A DNA stretch of 64,000 nt from Psychromarinibacter halotolerans (lineage in GTDB: Bacteria > Pseudomonadota > Alphaproteobacteria > Rhodobacterales > Rhodobacteraceae): NCBI RefSeq assembly GCF_029168315.1, contig NZ_JARGYD010000002.1, forward strand, positions 434,001 to 498,000, read 5' to 3'. The notes beneath the pieces are model-generated. The model saw only the letters and a program-made list of their open reading frames with translations. It had not been told where the DNA came from and ran no database searches. Of the stretch, positions 8,525 through 17,094 are shown piece by piece. The position numbers and the translations under genes are program-made. Position 1 is the first letter of the stretch, and each line of letters begins with the position of its first letter.

Positions 8525-11287
8525 TCAAAGCGCGCCGTGGCAGTGCTTGAACTTCTTCCCGGACCCACAGGGACACAGGGCATTGCGCCCCGGATTGCCC
8601 CAGGTCGAGGGGTCGTTCTCGTCGAACCCTTCAAGCTGCGCGACAGGTTCCGCGCCCGCCGGGGCTGCCGGAGTCTCGGTCGGGGCGGCGGCAGTATCAC
8701 CAGCGCCGACAGGCTCTGGCTGCTTGGCTGTCGCGGACTCGGCGGCCTTCTGCAGCGACTGCTGCTGCGCCATGATGTCCTTCATCATCTGCTCGCGCTC
8801 TTCCTCGCTGAGCGGGCGGATCTGCGACAGCTTCTGGGTCACCTCGGTGCGCAGCGAGTCCAGCATCCCGTGGAACAGTTCGAAGGATTCCGTTTTGTAT
8901 TCGTTCAGCGGGTCGCGCTGCGCATAGCCCCGGAAGCCGACAACCGACCGCAGGTGTTCCAGCGTCAGCAGGTGCTCGCGCCACTTGCCGTCGATGGTCT
9001 GCAGCAGGATCTGCTTTTCGATCGAGCGCATGTTCTCCGGGCCGAATTGGGCGGCTTTCGACGCCATCAGCTCGTCCGAGGCGGCGGCAAGGCGTTCCTT
9101 GAACACCTCGGAATCCACGCCTTCCTCTTCACCCCAAGCGATGACCTTTTCGTTCACGCCCAGTTTTTCCAACGCGGCGGCATACAGCCCCTCGGTGTCC
9201 CACTGGTCCGAGTAGGTCTTCGGCGGGATGTATTCGTCGACCAGATCGTCGACCACCTGATGCCGCATGTCCTGCACGATCTCGTGCAGATCTTCGGCTT
9301 CCATGATCTCGCGGCGCTGGCCGAAGATGGCCTTCCGCTGGTCGTTCATCACGTCGTCGAACTTCAATAGCTGCTTGCGGATGTCGAAGTTGCGGCCTTC
9401 GACCTTCGCCTGCGCCCGCTCAAGCGACTTGTTGACCCAAGGGTGAACGATGGCCTCGCCTTCCTTCATCCCCAGCTTTTTCAGCATGTTGTCCAGACGC
9501 TCGGACCCGAAGATGCGCATCAGGTCGTCTTCCAGCGACAGGAAGAACGCCGACCGGCCCGGGTCGCCCTGACGGCCGGACCGACCGCGCAGCTGGTTGT
9601 CGATGCGGCGGCTTTCGTGACGCTCGGTGGCAAGGACGAACAGACCGCCCGCCTTCTTCACCGCCTCTTCGGCGGCGGCGTGGCTGGTCTCTAACTCTTG
9701 CCGGATCTCTTCGGGGTCGCGGTCCGGGCTGGCGGCGATGGCCTCCATCACCTGGAATTCGAAGTTGCCGCCCAGTTTGATGTCGGTGCCGCGACCGGCC
9801 ATGTTCGTCGCGATGGTCACCGCACCCAGCTTGCCGGCGTCAGCGACGATCTGCGCCTCTTGCTCGTGCTGGCGGGCGTTCAGGACGTTGTGCGGGATCT
9901 TCGCGGACGTCAGAAGCTGCGACAGGAACTCCGACTTTTCGATCGAGGTGGTGCCGACAAGGACGGGTTGCCCGGCCTCGTGCGCGGCTTTGATTTCCTC
10001 GACGATGGCTTCGAATTTTTCCTTCGCGGTGCGGTAGACGGCGTCGTGTTCGTCCTTCCGCGCGATGGGCAGGTTGGTCGGAACCTCGACCACGCCCAGC
10101 TTGTAGATCTCGGCGAATTCCTCGGCCTCGGTCGACGCGGTGCCGGTCATGCCGGACAGCTTGTCGTAAAGGCGGAAATAGTTCTGGAAGGTGACCGACG
10201 CCAAGGTGACGTTCTCGGGCTGGATTTTGCAGCCTTCCTTCGCCTCGATCGCCTGATGCAGACCGTCCGACAGGCGGCGCCCGGACATCATGCGGCCGGT
10301 GAACTCGTCGATCAGCACGATCTCGCCGTTGCGGACGATGTAATCCTTGTCCTTCGTGAACAGCTTGTGGGCCCGCAGACCCTGGTTCACGTGGTGGACG
10401 ATCGTGGTCGATTCCGGGTCATACAGCGTGTGTTCCTCGGGCAGGATGCCCGCGGCGTGCAGACGCTGTTCGAGGAATTCGTTGCCTTCCTCGGTGTAGG
10501 TCACGTTCCGCGACTTTTCATCGATGTTGTAGTGTTCCTCGGTCAGTTCCGGGATCACCTTGTCGATGGTCATGTACAGCTCGGACCGGTCCTGCGACGG
10601 GCCGGAGATGATCAGCGGCGTCCGCGCTTCGTCGATCAGGATCGAGTCGACCTCGTCCACGATGGCGAAGTAGTGGTCGCGCTGGTTCATGTCCGACAGC
10701 TCGGATTTCATGTTGTCGCGCAGGTAGTCGAAGCCAAGCTCGTTGTTGGTGGCATAGGTGATGTCGCAGGCGTACGCCTCTTTCTTTTCACCTTCGGGCT
10801 GCTGCGGATAAACGACGCCGCAGGTCATGCCCAGCGCGTTGTAAACCTTGCTCATCCACTCAGAGTCGCGCTTGGCGAGATAGTCGTTCACGGTGACGAC
10901 ATGCACGCCGCGCTTCGTCAGAGCGTTCAGATAGGCCGGGAAGGTGGCGACCAGCGTTTTGCCTTCGCCCGTCTTCATTTCGGCGATGTTGCCCTGATGC
11001 AGGAAGATCCCGCCCATCAGCTGCACGTCGAAGGCCCGAAGCCCAAGTGCGCGCTTGGCGGCTTCGCGACAGTTCGCGAAGGCTTCCGGCAGGATCTTGT
11101 CCAGGCTTTCGCCGCCCGCGACCCGTTCGACAAGCTCTGCCGTCTTTTCGATAAGGCCGTCGTCGGACAGCGCCTCGAACTCGGGTTCCAGAGCGTTGAT
11201 CTTTTCGACGATCGGTCGGGTCGCCTTTACTTTGCGGTCATTTGGCGTGCCAAAGACCTTCTTGGCGATTGTTCCGATACCCAGCAT
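8525..11287 (-). CDS. secA: Preprotein translocase ATPase SecA
   Basis: Motor ATPase of the Sec pathway that drives unfolded preproteins through SecYEG. The start at 11287 (MLGIGTIAKKVFGT) follows GGAG on the minus strand and gives the usual 920 aa. Longer in-frame readings add non-homologous sequence. Seen in order: Walker A (MKTGEGKTLVA), DEAD-box Walker B (VDEVDSILIDEARTPLIISG), the preprotein cross-linking domain, the second helicase lobe with NMAGRGTDI and RGRSGRQGDPG, the helical wing, and the C-terminal zinc/SecB-binding tail CPCGSGKKFKHCHG. It is divergent from the parvulin-type isomerase gene, sharing a 184-bp promoter region. Confidence 0.98.
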   Translation of the reverse strand: MLGIGTIAKKVFGTPNDRKVKATRPIVEKINALEPEFEALSDDGLIEKTAELVERVAGGESLDKILPEAFANCREAAKRALGLRAFDVQLMGGIFLHQGNIAEMKTGEGKTLVATFPAYLNALTKRGVHVVTVNDYLAKRDSEWMSKVYNALGMTCGVVYPQQPEGEKKEAYACDITYATNNELGFDYLRDNMKSELSDMNQRDHYFAIVDEVDSILIDEARTPLIISGPSQDRSELYMTIDKVIPELTEEHYNIDEKSRNVTYTEEGNEFLEQRLHAAGILPEEHTLYDPESTTIVHHVNQGLRAHKLFTKDKDYIVRNGEIVLIDEFTGRMMSGRRLSDGLHQAIEAKEGCKIQPENVTLASVTFQNYFRLYDKLSGMTGTASTEAEEFAEIYKLGVVEVPTNLPIARKDEHDAVYRTAKEKFEAIVEEIKAAHEAGQPVLVGTTSIEKSEFLSQLLTSAKIPHNVLNARQHEQEAQIVADAGKLGAVTIATNMAGRGTDIKLGGNFEFQVMEAIAASPDRDPEEIRQELETSHAAAEEAVKKAGGLFVLATERHESRRIDNQLRGRSGRQGDPGRSAFFLSLEDDLMRIFGSERLDNMLKKLGMKEGEAIVHPWVNKSLERAQAKVEGRNFDIRKQLLKFDDVMNDQRKAIFGQRREIMEAEDLHEIVQDMRHQVVDDLVDEYIPPKTYSDQWDTEGLYAAALEKLGVNEKVIAWGEEEGVDSEVFKERLAAASDELMASKAAQFGPENMRSIEKQILLQTIDGKWREHLLTLEHLRSVVGFRGYAQRDPLNEYKTESFELFHGMLDSLRTEVTQKLSQIRPLSEEEREQMMKDIMAQQQSLQKAAESATAKQPEPVGAGDTAAAPTETPAAPAGAEPVAQLEGFDENDPSTWGNPGRNALCPCGSGKKFKHCHGAL

Positions 11288-11471
11288 GTCTACTCCGCCT
11301 GGAAGCCTGTTTTCAAACCAACGTGTAAGAGGAGTGCTTGCCCGCCCTCTCCCGAACCCATAGGAAATGCGGTGAGAAAGCGGTCCTGCGCGCCTTTTGG
11401 CGATGTAAGGGCCGGTTGGTATGGTGTCAACGTCGCGAGCTTTCGCGGCCAAGTTCAAAAAGGATCACCTT

Positions 11472-12338
11472 ATGGCTTATTCGAAGACCCTCCTGGCCTC
11501 GGCAGCGATTGCGCTGAGCCTTGCGGCCCCCGTTGTCGCACAGGATGCCGAGACGCCAGCGGAGGTCACCGCTGACACCGTTGTCGCCACCGTCGGCGGC
11601 ACCGATATCACGATCGGCCACATGATCATCATGCGCGAAGCCCTGTCCGACCAGAACAAGTCGCTGCCCGATGACGTTATTTTCGAGGGTCTGCTTGAAC
11701 GTCTGATCCAGCAACGCGCCGTGGGCGGATCGGTGACCGAGCCGAACCGCGCCGCCGAACTGGCGATCGAGAACGAGGAAAGCGCGATCCTGGCCAGCAC
11801 GAAGGTCACGGAAATCGCCGAAGCGATCGAGATCAGCGACGAGGATCTCGAGGCTGCCTATGCGTCGAAATACGCCGACTTCGAGCCGGTGAAGGAATTC
11901 AACGCCAGCCACATTCTTGTCGCGACGGAGGAAGAAGCAGCCGCACTGGTCGAGGAACTGAACGGCGGCGCCGACTTCGCCGAACTGGCGAAAGAGAACT
12001 CGACCGGCCCGACCGGCCCGAACGGCGGCAACCTTGGCTGGTTTGGCGCTGGCATGATGGTGCCCGAATTCGAAGAGGCCGTGATGGCGCTGGAAGTCGG
12101 CGATGTGTCCGAGCCGGTGCAGACGCAGTTCGGCTGGCATGTCATCACGCTGAACGAGACCCGTCTGCCGGAAGCCCCAGCGCTGGACGAGGTGCGCGAC
12201 ACCATCCAGGCCGAGCTGTGGGAAACCCGCTTGCGCGAAGAGATCGAAGAACTTGTCGAAGCCGCCGAGATCGAGCGCCCGGACCTGTCGGGGATCGACC
12301 CCGCCGTGCTTAAAGACACCACTCTCGTCACTGAATAA
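11472..12338 (+). CDS. Parvulin-type peptidyl-prolyl cis-trans isomerase (periplasmic foldase)
   Basis: Exported 288-aa protein with a clear signal peptide (MAYSKTLLASAAIALSLAAP, cleavage near VVA-Q). The N-terminal helical SurA/PrsA-like chaperone region is followed by a rotamase domain with NASHILVATEEEA, ENSTGPTGPNGGNLGWFG and VQTQFGWHVITL, the core of PpiC domains. It would catalyse prolyl isomerisation and assist folding of exported proteins, which fits its position next to secA. The start at 11472 follows AAGGATC; the in-frame upstream extension lacks a ribosome site. argJ begins 15 bp downstream. Confidence 0.9.
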   Translation: MAYSKTLLASAAIALSLAAPVVAQDAETPAEVTADTVVATVGGTDITIGHMIIMREALSDQNKSLPDDVIFEGLLERLIQQRAVGGSVTEPNRAAELAIENEESAILASTKVTEIAEAIEISDEDLEAAYASKYADFEPVKEFNASHILVATEEEAAALVEELNGGADFAELAKENSTGPTGPNGGNLGWFGAGMMVPEFEEAVMALEVGDVSEPVQTQFGWHVITLNETRLPEAPALDEVRDTIQAELWETRLREEIEELVEAAEIERPDLSGIDPAVLKDTTLVTE

Positions 12339-12353
12339 GAAGGTCCTGGGGCA

Positions 12354-13691
12354 ATGGCCGGGAAGAAGAAAAAGATCCGCAAGCTCAAGCAGAAGCTAAA
12401 AGAGCTTCGGGCGCATCTAGAGACCTCGGGCGCAACGCCCGAGGCCGAACCGCGGACGAAGAAGCCGCTTCCCGTCTCGCCTCTTGCCCCGGTTGGCGGG
12501 TTTCCGAACCTGCCGGAAATCGCCGGCGTGCGCTTTGCCACTGTCGCGGCAGGGGTACGCTATGCGGGCCGGACCGACGTGATGCTGGCAGAACTTGCGC
12601 CGGGGTCCGAGATCGCCGGCGTGTTCACGCGCTCGGCCACGCGATCGGCGCCTGTACTGGACTGTCAGGACAAAATCGGGGGCAGCGCCGACGGCGGTGC
12701 CGCCATCGTGGTGAACTCGGGCAACGCCAACGCCTTCACCGGCAGCCACGGCATGGCGTCGGTGCGGGAACTGGTGTCCGGCGTGTCGCGCATCGTGGGC
12801 GTGCCGGAACACCGCGTGTTCACCTCGTCTACCGGCGTGATCGGCGAACCGTTGCCGCATGACCGGATCATCGCCAAGATCGAAGACCTGAAAGCCGGCC
12901 TGTCCGCCGATGGCATCGCCGCCGCGGCGCGGGCGATCATGACCACCGACACCTATCCCAAGGGCGCCTCGGCGACGGTCAAGATCGACGGCAAGCCGGT
13001 CAAGATCGCTGGCATCGCCAAGGGGTCGGGCATGATCGCGCCCGACATGGCGACCATGTTGGTCTATATCTTCACCGACGCGAAGATCGCGCAGGCGGAT
13101 CTGCAGGGAATGCTGTCGCAACTGACGGATCGCAGCTTCAACTGCATCACCGTGGACAGCGACACCTCGACCTCGGACACGCTGCTGCTGGCCGCAACAG
13201 GCGCTTCGGGCGTCGAGATCACGGGCGACGGCATCGCCCCGTTCCGCGAGGCGCTGTCGGGCGTCATGCTGGACCTTGCGCATCAGGTCGTCCGCGACGG
13301 CGAAGGCGCGACGAAGTTCGTCGAGATCCGGGTGACCGGCGCCGCCGACGATGCCGACGCCAAGACGGCGGGCATGGCGATCGCGAACTCGCCGCTGGTC
13401 AAGACCGCCCTTGCCGGCGAAGACCCGAACTGGGGCCGCATCGTCATGGCGATCGGCAAGTCCGGCGCGCAGGCCGACCGCGACAAGCTGGCGATCCGGT
13501 TCGGCGACACTCAGGTCGCCCGCGACGGTTGGGTCGACCCAGACTACAAGGAAGAGGCGGGCGCGACTTACATGAAGCAGTCCGACCTGATCATCGGCAT
13601 CGACATGGGGCTGGGCGATGGCGCCGCCACCGTGTGGACCTGCGACCTGACCCACGCCTACATCTCGATCAACGCCGACTATCGTTCATGA
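12354..13691 (+). CDS. argJ: Bifunctional glutamate N-acetyltransferase / amino-acid acetyltransferase ArgJ
   Basis: Cyclic arginine pathway enzyme that transfers the acetyl group from N-acetylornithine to glutamate, and may also use acetyl-CoA. The family core starts around residue 42 (VSPLAPVGGFPNLP). The self-cleavage region KGSGMIAPDMATML contains the Thr nucleophile, and the end TWTCDLTHAYISINADY is typical. At 445 aa it is about 35 residues longer than usual, because a basic, probably helical N-terminal extension (MAGKKKKIRKLKQKLKEL) precedes the core. No in-frame ATG or GTG lies between the extension and the core, so the extension appears to be translated. mutT overlaps the stop codon (ATGA). 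Confidence 0.95.
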   Translation: MAGKKKKIRKLKQKLKELRAHLETSGATPEAEPRTKKPLPVSPLAPVGGFPNLPEIAGVRFATVAAGVRYAGRTDVMLAELAPGSEIAGVFTRSATRSAPVLDCQDKIGGSADGGAAIVVNSGNANAFTGSHGMASVRELVSGVSRIVGVPEHRVFTSSTGVIGEPLPHDRIIAKIEDLKAGLSADGIAAAARAIMTTDTYPKGASATVKIDGKPVKIAGIAKGSGMIAPDMATMLVYIFTDAKIAQADLQGMLSQLTDRSFNCITVDSDTSTSDTLLLAATGASGVEITGDGIAPFREALSGVMLDLAHQVVRDGEGATKFVEIRVTGAADDADAKTAGMAIANSPLVKTALAGEDPNWGRIVMAIGKSGAQADRDKLAIRFGDTQVARDGWVDPDYKEEAGATYMKQSDLIIGIDMGLGDGAATVWTCDLTHAYISINADYRS

Positions 13692-14095
13692 GCGACAGCA
13701 AGATCGTACTGGTATCGGCCGTCGCGCTGATTGATGCGGACGGCCGCGTGCTTTTGGCCCAGCGCCCCGAGGGCAAGTCGATGGCCGGGCTTTGGGAATT
13801 TCCCGGCGGCAAGGTGGAACCGGGGGAATCCCCGGAAACGGCCCTGATTCGCGAGCTTCAGGAAGAACTTGGCATCGATACGTGGGAAAGCTGCCTTGCG
13901 CCGCTGACCTTCGCCAGCCACGCGTACGAGACATTTCACTTGCTAATGCCTTTGTTTGCTTGCCGAAAATGGCAGGGCATTCCGCAATCGCGCGAGGGTC
14001 AGGCCCTGAAATGGGTCGCGGCGCACAACCTGCGCGAGTATCCGATGCCCCCAGCGGACGTTCCGCTGATTCCGATTCTGCGTGATTGGCTTTAG
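13688..14095 (+). CDS. mutT: MutT-type Nudix hydrolase (8-oxo-dGTP diphosphatase)
   Basis: Sanitises the nucleotide pool by hydrolysing 8-oxo-dGTP. The complete Nudix box GX5EX7REXXEEXG is visible as GGKVEPGESPETALIRELQEELG (split here: GGKVEPGESPET then ALIRELQEELG), residues about 37-59. WEFPGGK precedes it, and a C-terminal LxW-type region follows. The length of 135 aa matches MutT. The ATG at 13688 overlaps the argJ stop codon by 4 bp, implying translational coupling. A weak hairpin (14129-14147) follows. Confidence 0.93.
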   Translation: MSDSKIVLVSAVALIDADGRVLLAQRPEGKSMAGLWEFPGGKVEPGESPETALIRELQEELGIDTWESCLAPLTFASHAYETFHLLMPLFACRKWQGIPQSREGQALKWVAAHNLREYPMPPADVPLIPILRDWL

Positions 14096-14128
14096 ACAAC
14101 TTCACCCTATTGTTGACAAATTTCAGCC

Positions 14129-14147
14129 CAGAAACCGCCGATTTCTG
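14129..14147. other. Small inverted repeat after mutT
   Basis: CAGAAA-CCGCCGA-TTTCTG, 6-bp perfect arms, 33 bp after the mutT stop codon, with no good T-run. It is possibly a weak 3' stabiliser. Confidence 0.3.
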
Positions 14148-14189
14148 CTTTATCTGCGTAATTTGAGCGCAAAAGTCTGATTTTTTTGC

Positions 14190-14223
14190 TCACTTTGTTA
14201 GTGATTTGAAAACAGGGATCACT
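14190..14223. promoter_or_regulatory. Nested inverted repeats upstream of small ORF
   Basis: TCACT-TTGTT-AGTGA (14190-14204) is a perfect 5-bp hairpin. The second arm AGTGAT also pairs with ATCACT at 14218-14223. Alternating pairing of this kind could be an operator or a leader switch in front of the small ORF starting near 14260. No protein or ligand can be named. Confidence 0.35.
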
Positions 14224-14259
14224 TAATGTGTCGGTAGGATGACACAGGGGATGGTGAGC

Positions 14260-14397
14260 ATGCTTCGGACAATCGTAATCGGAAGTTGCGTATCGGTTCA
14301 GGGCTTCTTTGTCGGCGTTCTGCCGAACGGACAGATTTCCGTTCGGGTCGGCGACAAGATCTTTTCGGGAAGCCCGGTCGACGCACTGGCGGCGTGA
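14260..14397 (+). CDS. Small hydrophobic-headed ORF, 45 aa
   Basis: Short reading frame beginning MLRTIVIGSCVSVQGFF and ending VDALAA. GGGG at 14247-14250 lies 9 nt before the ATG at 14260; an in-frame ATG at 14251 would be too close to that site. A strong terminator begins 32 bp after the stop, so the unit has its own 3' boundary, which supports expression. I do not recognise a family. The sequence has a hydrophobic N-terminal third and a beta-like second half (QISVRVGDKIF). It lies between mutT and the LuxR gene. It could also be a non-coding transcript with a chance ORF. Confidence 0.45.
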   Translation: MLRTIVIGSCVSVQGFFVGVLPNGQISVRVGDKIFSGSPVDALAA

Positions 14398-14428
14398 TCC
14401 GCTAAACGGACTTCACTCGCGGAAATTA

Positions 14429-14460
14429 AAAAGGGGAGGGCTTTGCCTTCCCCTTTTGCT
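14429..14460 (+). terminator. Intrinsic terminator after small ORF
   Basis: AAAAGGGGAGGG (14429-14440), loop CTTTG, CCTTCCCCTTTT (14446-14457). A strong A-G/C-T stem with a terminal T-run. Confidence 0.8.
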
Positions 14461-14775
14461 TTTCGGGCATCCACGCTGGCCCGCAGGTCTTTACGACGTA
14501 ACGAACGCGTTCATCAAAAACGCGCCGTGCAACCCCAGATCAGTATTGCATCACGAAAGCACAACGAAGGTCCGGCACTTAGTGAACGCCATAAAGGACT
14601 TAGCGTAACCATTGACAACCTCAGGATGCTACCACAACTTGTCGTTGAGACGGCAAGCACGGCCTCTCGCCGTTAACCAAAGGCGGGGAAGTTCGTGTGC
14701 CATCAGGAAGAGTGCGGCGCGGTCCGCCACTGGTAACGCTTGCTGAGGCAGCGGTGCGACCGAGGAACGTGTCAC
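14461..14775. other. Non-coding leader region of luxR-type gene
   Basis: About 315 bp without a convincing gene. It contains TTGACA at 14612-14617, a TTAACC half-site of CtrA type at 14673-14678, and the weak inverted repeat ACGGC/GCCGT around 14650-14672. It presumably holds the promoter of the LuxR gene. Nothing else is recognised. Confidence 0.4.
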
Positions 14776-15423
14776 ATGTTCGAAGACAATCCCTTCGAAA
14801 TCATCCCGGACTACGAGGCGTGCGACAAGGAACTCTCTGCCATTGCACCGTCGGGCTATTGCCTTGTCCTTCATGCGCACGTCTGGAAGACCAAGTTCGT
14901 CTACAGCACCTACCCCGAAGCTTGGCGCGACCATTACGACACCAACAACCTTGTCGTGCTGGATCCCGTGGTTCTTTGGGGCATGGTGAATACCGGCACG
15001 ACACGCTGGAGCGGACTGGACACGGTACAGCGCGTCACTGCCGACTATGTCATGCGGCGCGCGAAAGACTTCGGCTTGGCCTACGGCGCGGTCGCGGTGA
15101 CGCGCAGCAAGCATCTTCGAAACAAGAAGTGCCTTCTTGCCGTGTCGCGCCCCGACCGTGAATTGACGGACGACGAGATCGCGCGGGTTGCCGAGATCCT
15201 CGACCATATCGTCGCGGTCCATGACGGGCGGCTGGGCCTGACGGACGTGGATATCGCGACGATCCAGACCCTTGCGCTTGGATATTCTCAGGACGAGATC
15301 GCCAAGCAGATGCACACGACTCGAGACACCGTGAAGAAACGGATCGAGCGCATTCGCAGGAAGATTGGGGCGCGAAACGCCACACATGTGGTGTCGATCG
15401 CGCTTTCTCATAGCCTAGTTTAG
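14776..15423 (+). CDS. LuxR-family quorum-sensing regulator (solo)
   Basis: Transcription factor of 215 aa. The N-terminal autoinducer-binding domain retains the canonical pocket pattern W-x3-Y (WRDHY), DP (LDPVV) and W (TRWSG) known from TraR/LuxR. The C-terminal LuxR-type helix-turn-helix is visible as LTDVDIATIQTLALGYSQ followed by EIAKQMHTTRDTVKKRI. GAGGAAC lies upstream of the ATG at 14776. No luxI-type synthase occurs in the window, so this is a solo or is paired with a distant synthase. Its position beside the flagellar locus suggests, but does not show, control of motility by acyl-homoserine lactones. Confidence 0.88.
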   Translation: MFEDNPFEIIPDYEACDKELSAIAPSGYCLVLHAHVWKTKFVYSTYPEAWRDHYDTNNLVVLDPVVLWGMVNTGTTRWSGLDTVQRVTADYVMRRAKDFGLAYGAVAVTRSKHLRNKKCLLAVSRPDRELTDDEIARVAEILDHIVAVHDGRLGLTDVDIATIQTLALGYSQDEIAKQMHTTRDTVKKRIERIRRKIGARNATHVVSIALSHSLV

Positions 15424-15663
15424 GCAGTTTGAGGCTTCTTCAAGGCACCGGTCCCCTATTGGGTAAAACGATCAAAATATCAGTAGCTGGGCAGGATTCC
15501 GCCGGGTAACGATCAAGTGTCTCCGGTCAGAGACGCTGGGAAACACTTTAATATCTACATTAGAAACGGCGGCTGTCCGTCCGGATCAATACCTTCCCGG
15601 TTACACGAGGAACTACAGCGTCTTGAATGCTGTGTTTCCTGAATGAAGAAGGATTGCTGTCCA

Positions 15664-16188
15664 ATGCAGCTTGCCGATCTGACACTCTCTCGCCATTCGG
15701 ACCTTGATGCCGCGACTGGGGAAGGCATCCTTCACATCGGTCCCCTGCACCGGCACGCTGCCCGGTCGCTGTCCACGATCCTTGGTGACCTTGGTCTGAC
15801 GACAGGCGCCGACGACGCGCTGCGGTTCACCGCCCATGGGACAGACATGGTGACACTGACCGTCACCGGCTTCGACGTCACCGGCTATCTGCTGGAAGAC
15901 TTCGGGATCGAGGCCGAAACCGAAACGCTGGACGCGTTCGTGCTGCGGGCCTGCCCTGCCGGAACGCCGATCACGTTGCGCGGTCACTATCACCCGGACG
16001 ATCAGACGCGCATCACGTCGTTCATGACCGCGCTTCACGACGGTCGCCGCGTGACGTGGACCAGCATGCGTCTTCGGATGCGTGACGGCGAGACGTTGCG
16101 CCTGTCCGGCACCGTTGGCGGCTTCCCGATGCTTCAGGGCTTTGCCGCACCCGCGTCCGACACCCCTGCCGAACGCGCCTTTGCCTGA
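15664..16188 (+). CDS. Uncharacterised protein with PAS-like C-terminal half
   Basis: Protein of 174 aa (181 if the ATG at 15643 is used; AAGGA at 15649-15653 favours 15664). I do not recognise the family. No signal peptide or membrane helix is present. The C-terminal stretch DGRRVTWTSMRLRMRDGET resembles the PAC half of PAS domains. The N-terminal half is a mixed alpha/beta sequence without motifs. The gene is convergent with the degenerate response regulator (9-bp gap) and lies between luxR and the flagellar genes, so a sensory or regulatory partner role is plausible but unproven. Confidence 0.6.
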   Translation: MQLADLTLSRHSDLDAATGEGILHIGPLHRHAARSLSTILGDLGLTTGADDALRFTAHGTDMVTLTVTGFDVTGYLLEDFGIEAETETLDAFVLRACPAGTPITLRGHYHPDDQTRITSFMTALHDGRRVTWTSMRLRMRDGETLRLSGTVGGFPMLQGFAAPASDTPAERAFA

Positions 16189-16197
16189 CGCGGGCGT

Positions 16198-16902
16198 TCA
16201 GCCCGCGACTGGCGCTTCTCCTTCCAGGGCATAGCCTTTGCCGGTGTAGGTCCGGATCATGCTGGCGCCGTCGCCGGAATGCGCCTCGATCTTCTTGCGA
16301 AGCTTGCAGATGTGGACGTCCAGCGCCTTCATATACGGTTGATAGTCCGCCAGCGCGTACAGCGCATCGAACAGCGCGTCGCGGCGAACGACCTTCCCAG
16401 AGTTCAGCGCAAGAATCCGAAGGATCGTGTTCTCGCTCGACGACAGCCGGATCGGGTGGCCGTCGAATTCGGGGTGCCGTCCGTCTAGGTAGACCGTCAG
16501 CGCACCGGACCGGACCTCTTGCGACCGCAATCCGTGATGGCGGCGCGTCACCGACCGCAGCCGCGCCGCGATCTCGACCGCCGCGAAGGGTGCGCCGACA
16601 ACGTCGTCCGCACCGGCATCCAGAATTCGCGCAACCTCGTCGGGGTCCAGGTCGTCCTGTAGCACCAACAGGGGATTCGCCACTCCAGCGGCGCGCATCC
16701 GGCGCACCTGTCCGGCGGCGTCGCGTTCGGGCATCAGCCCCAGAAGCACCGGAAGCAGAACGGCGGCGCCTTCGTCCAGCCCGGCCATCCCTGATTCGAT
16801 TGCCGCCTTGGGCAGATCTTCGACCGTAAGTCCTTGGCGCGGCAGGGCAGAAAACAGCCCTTCTGCGCGGGCGTGGTCGTAATCATGCAAAATTACCCGC
16901 AT
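16198..16902 (-). CDS. OmpR/CtrA/FtcR-like regulator with degenerate receiver
   Basis: Regulator of 234 aa. The C-terminal winged-helix OmpR/PhoB-type DNA-binding domain is clear (FDGHPIRLSSSENTILRIL, VVRRDALFDALYAL, ALDVHICKLRKKIE, IRTYTGKGYALEG) and resembles CtrA and Brucella FtcR. The N-terminal receiver-like domain (residues 1-120) lacks an evident phospho-acceptor Asp in the expected hydrophobic context (AAVLLPVLLGLMP), and the conserved Lys region reads VGAPF rather than KPF. It is therefore probably phosphorylation-independent. GGGAG precedes the start. It is divergent from flgI and is a good candidate for the flagellar master regulator. Confidence 0.82.
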   Translation of the reverse strand: MRVILHDYDHARAEGLFSALPRQGLTVEDLPKAAIESGMAGLDEGAAVLLPVLLGLMPERDAAGQVRRMRAAGVANPLLVLQDDLDPDEVARILDAGADDVVGAPFAAVEIAARLRSVTRRHHGLRSQEVRSGALTVYLDGRHPEFDGHPIRLSSSENTILRILALNSGKVVRRDALFDALYALADYQPYMKALDVHICKLRKKIEAHSGDGASMIRTYTGKGYALEGEAPVAG

Positions 16903-16920
16903 GGGTGCTCCCGAGAAACT

Positions 16921-16928
16921 TGCGAAAA
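16921..16928 (+). promoter_or_regulatory. TGCGAAAA element, flgI/regulator divergent region
   Basis: TTGCGAAAAACTAAAAG reading toward flgI, 166 nt before its start and 18 bp outside the regulator gene start. First copy of the motif in the window; it could serve autoregulation as well. Confidence 0.55.
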
Positions 16929-17094
16929 ACTAAAAGTAGGGTACATTGCCGTCGTTAGCCGGTTCAACGAAAAACCTTCCATTCGGATAAGGAATTTCAC
17001 GAAGCGGCGCAGGAACAGGCCACGGCCACCGTTTGGTGGATATGCGAATAACGTAAATTCCCGCCCGCGCGGGTTTCAGATTGGATGCCTTGCG

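Noticed and set aside
9698..11575. 625-codon plus-strand open frame
   Set aside because: Antisense to secA and then running into the isomerase gene in another frame; no homology features.
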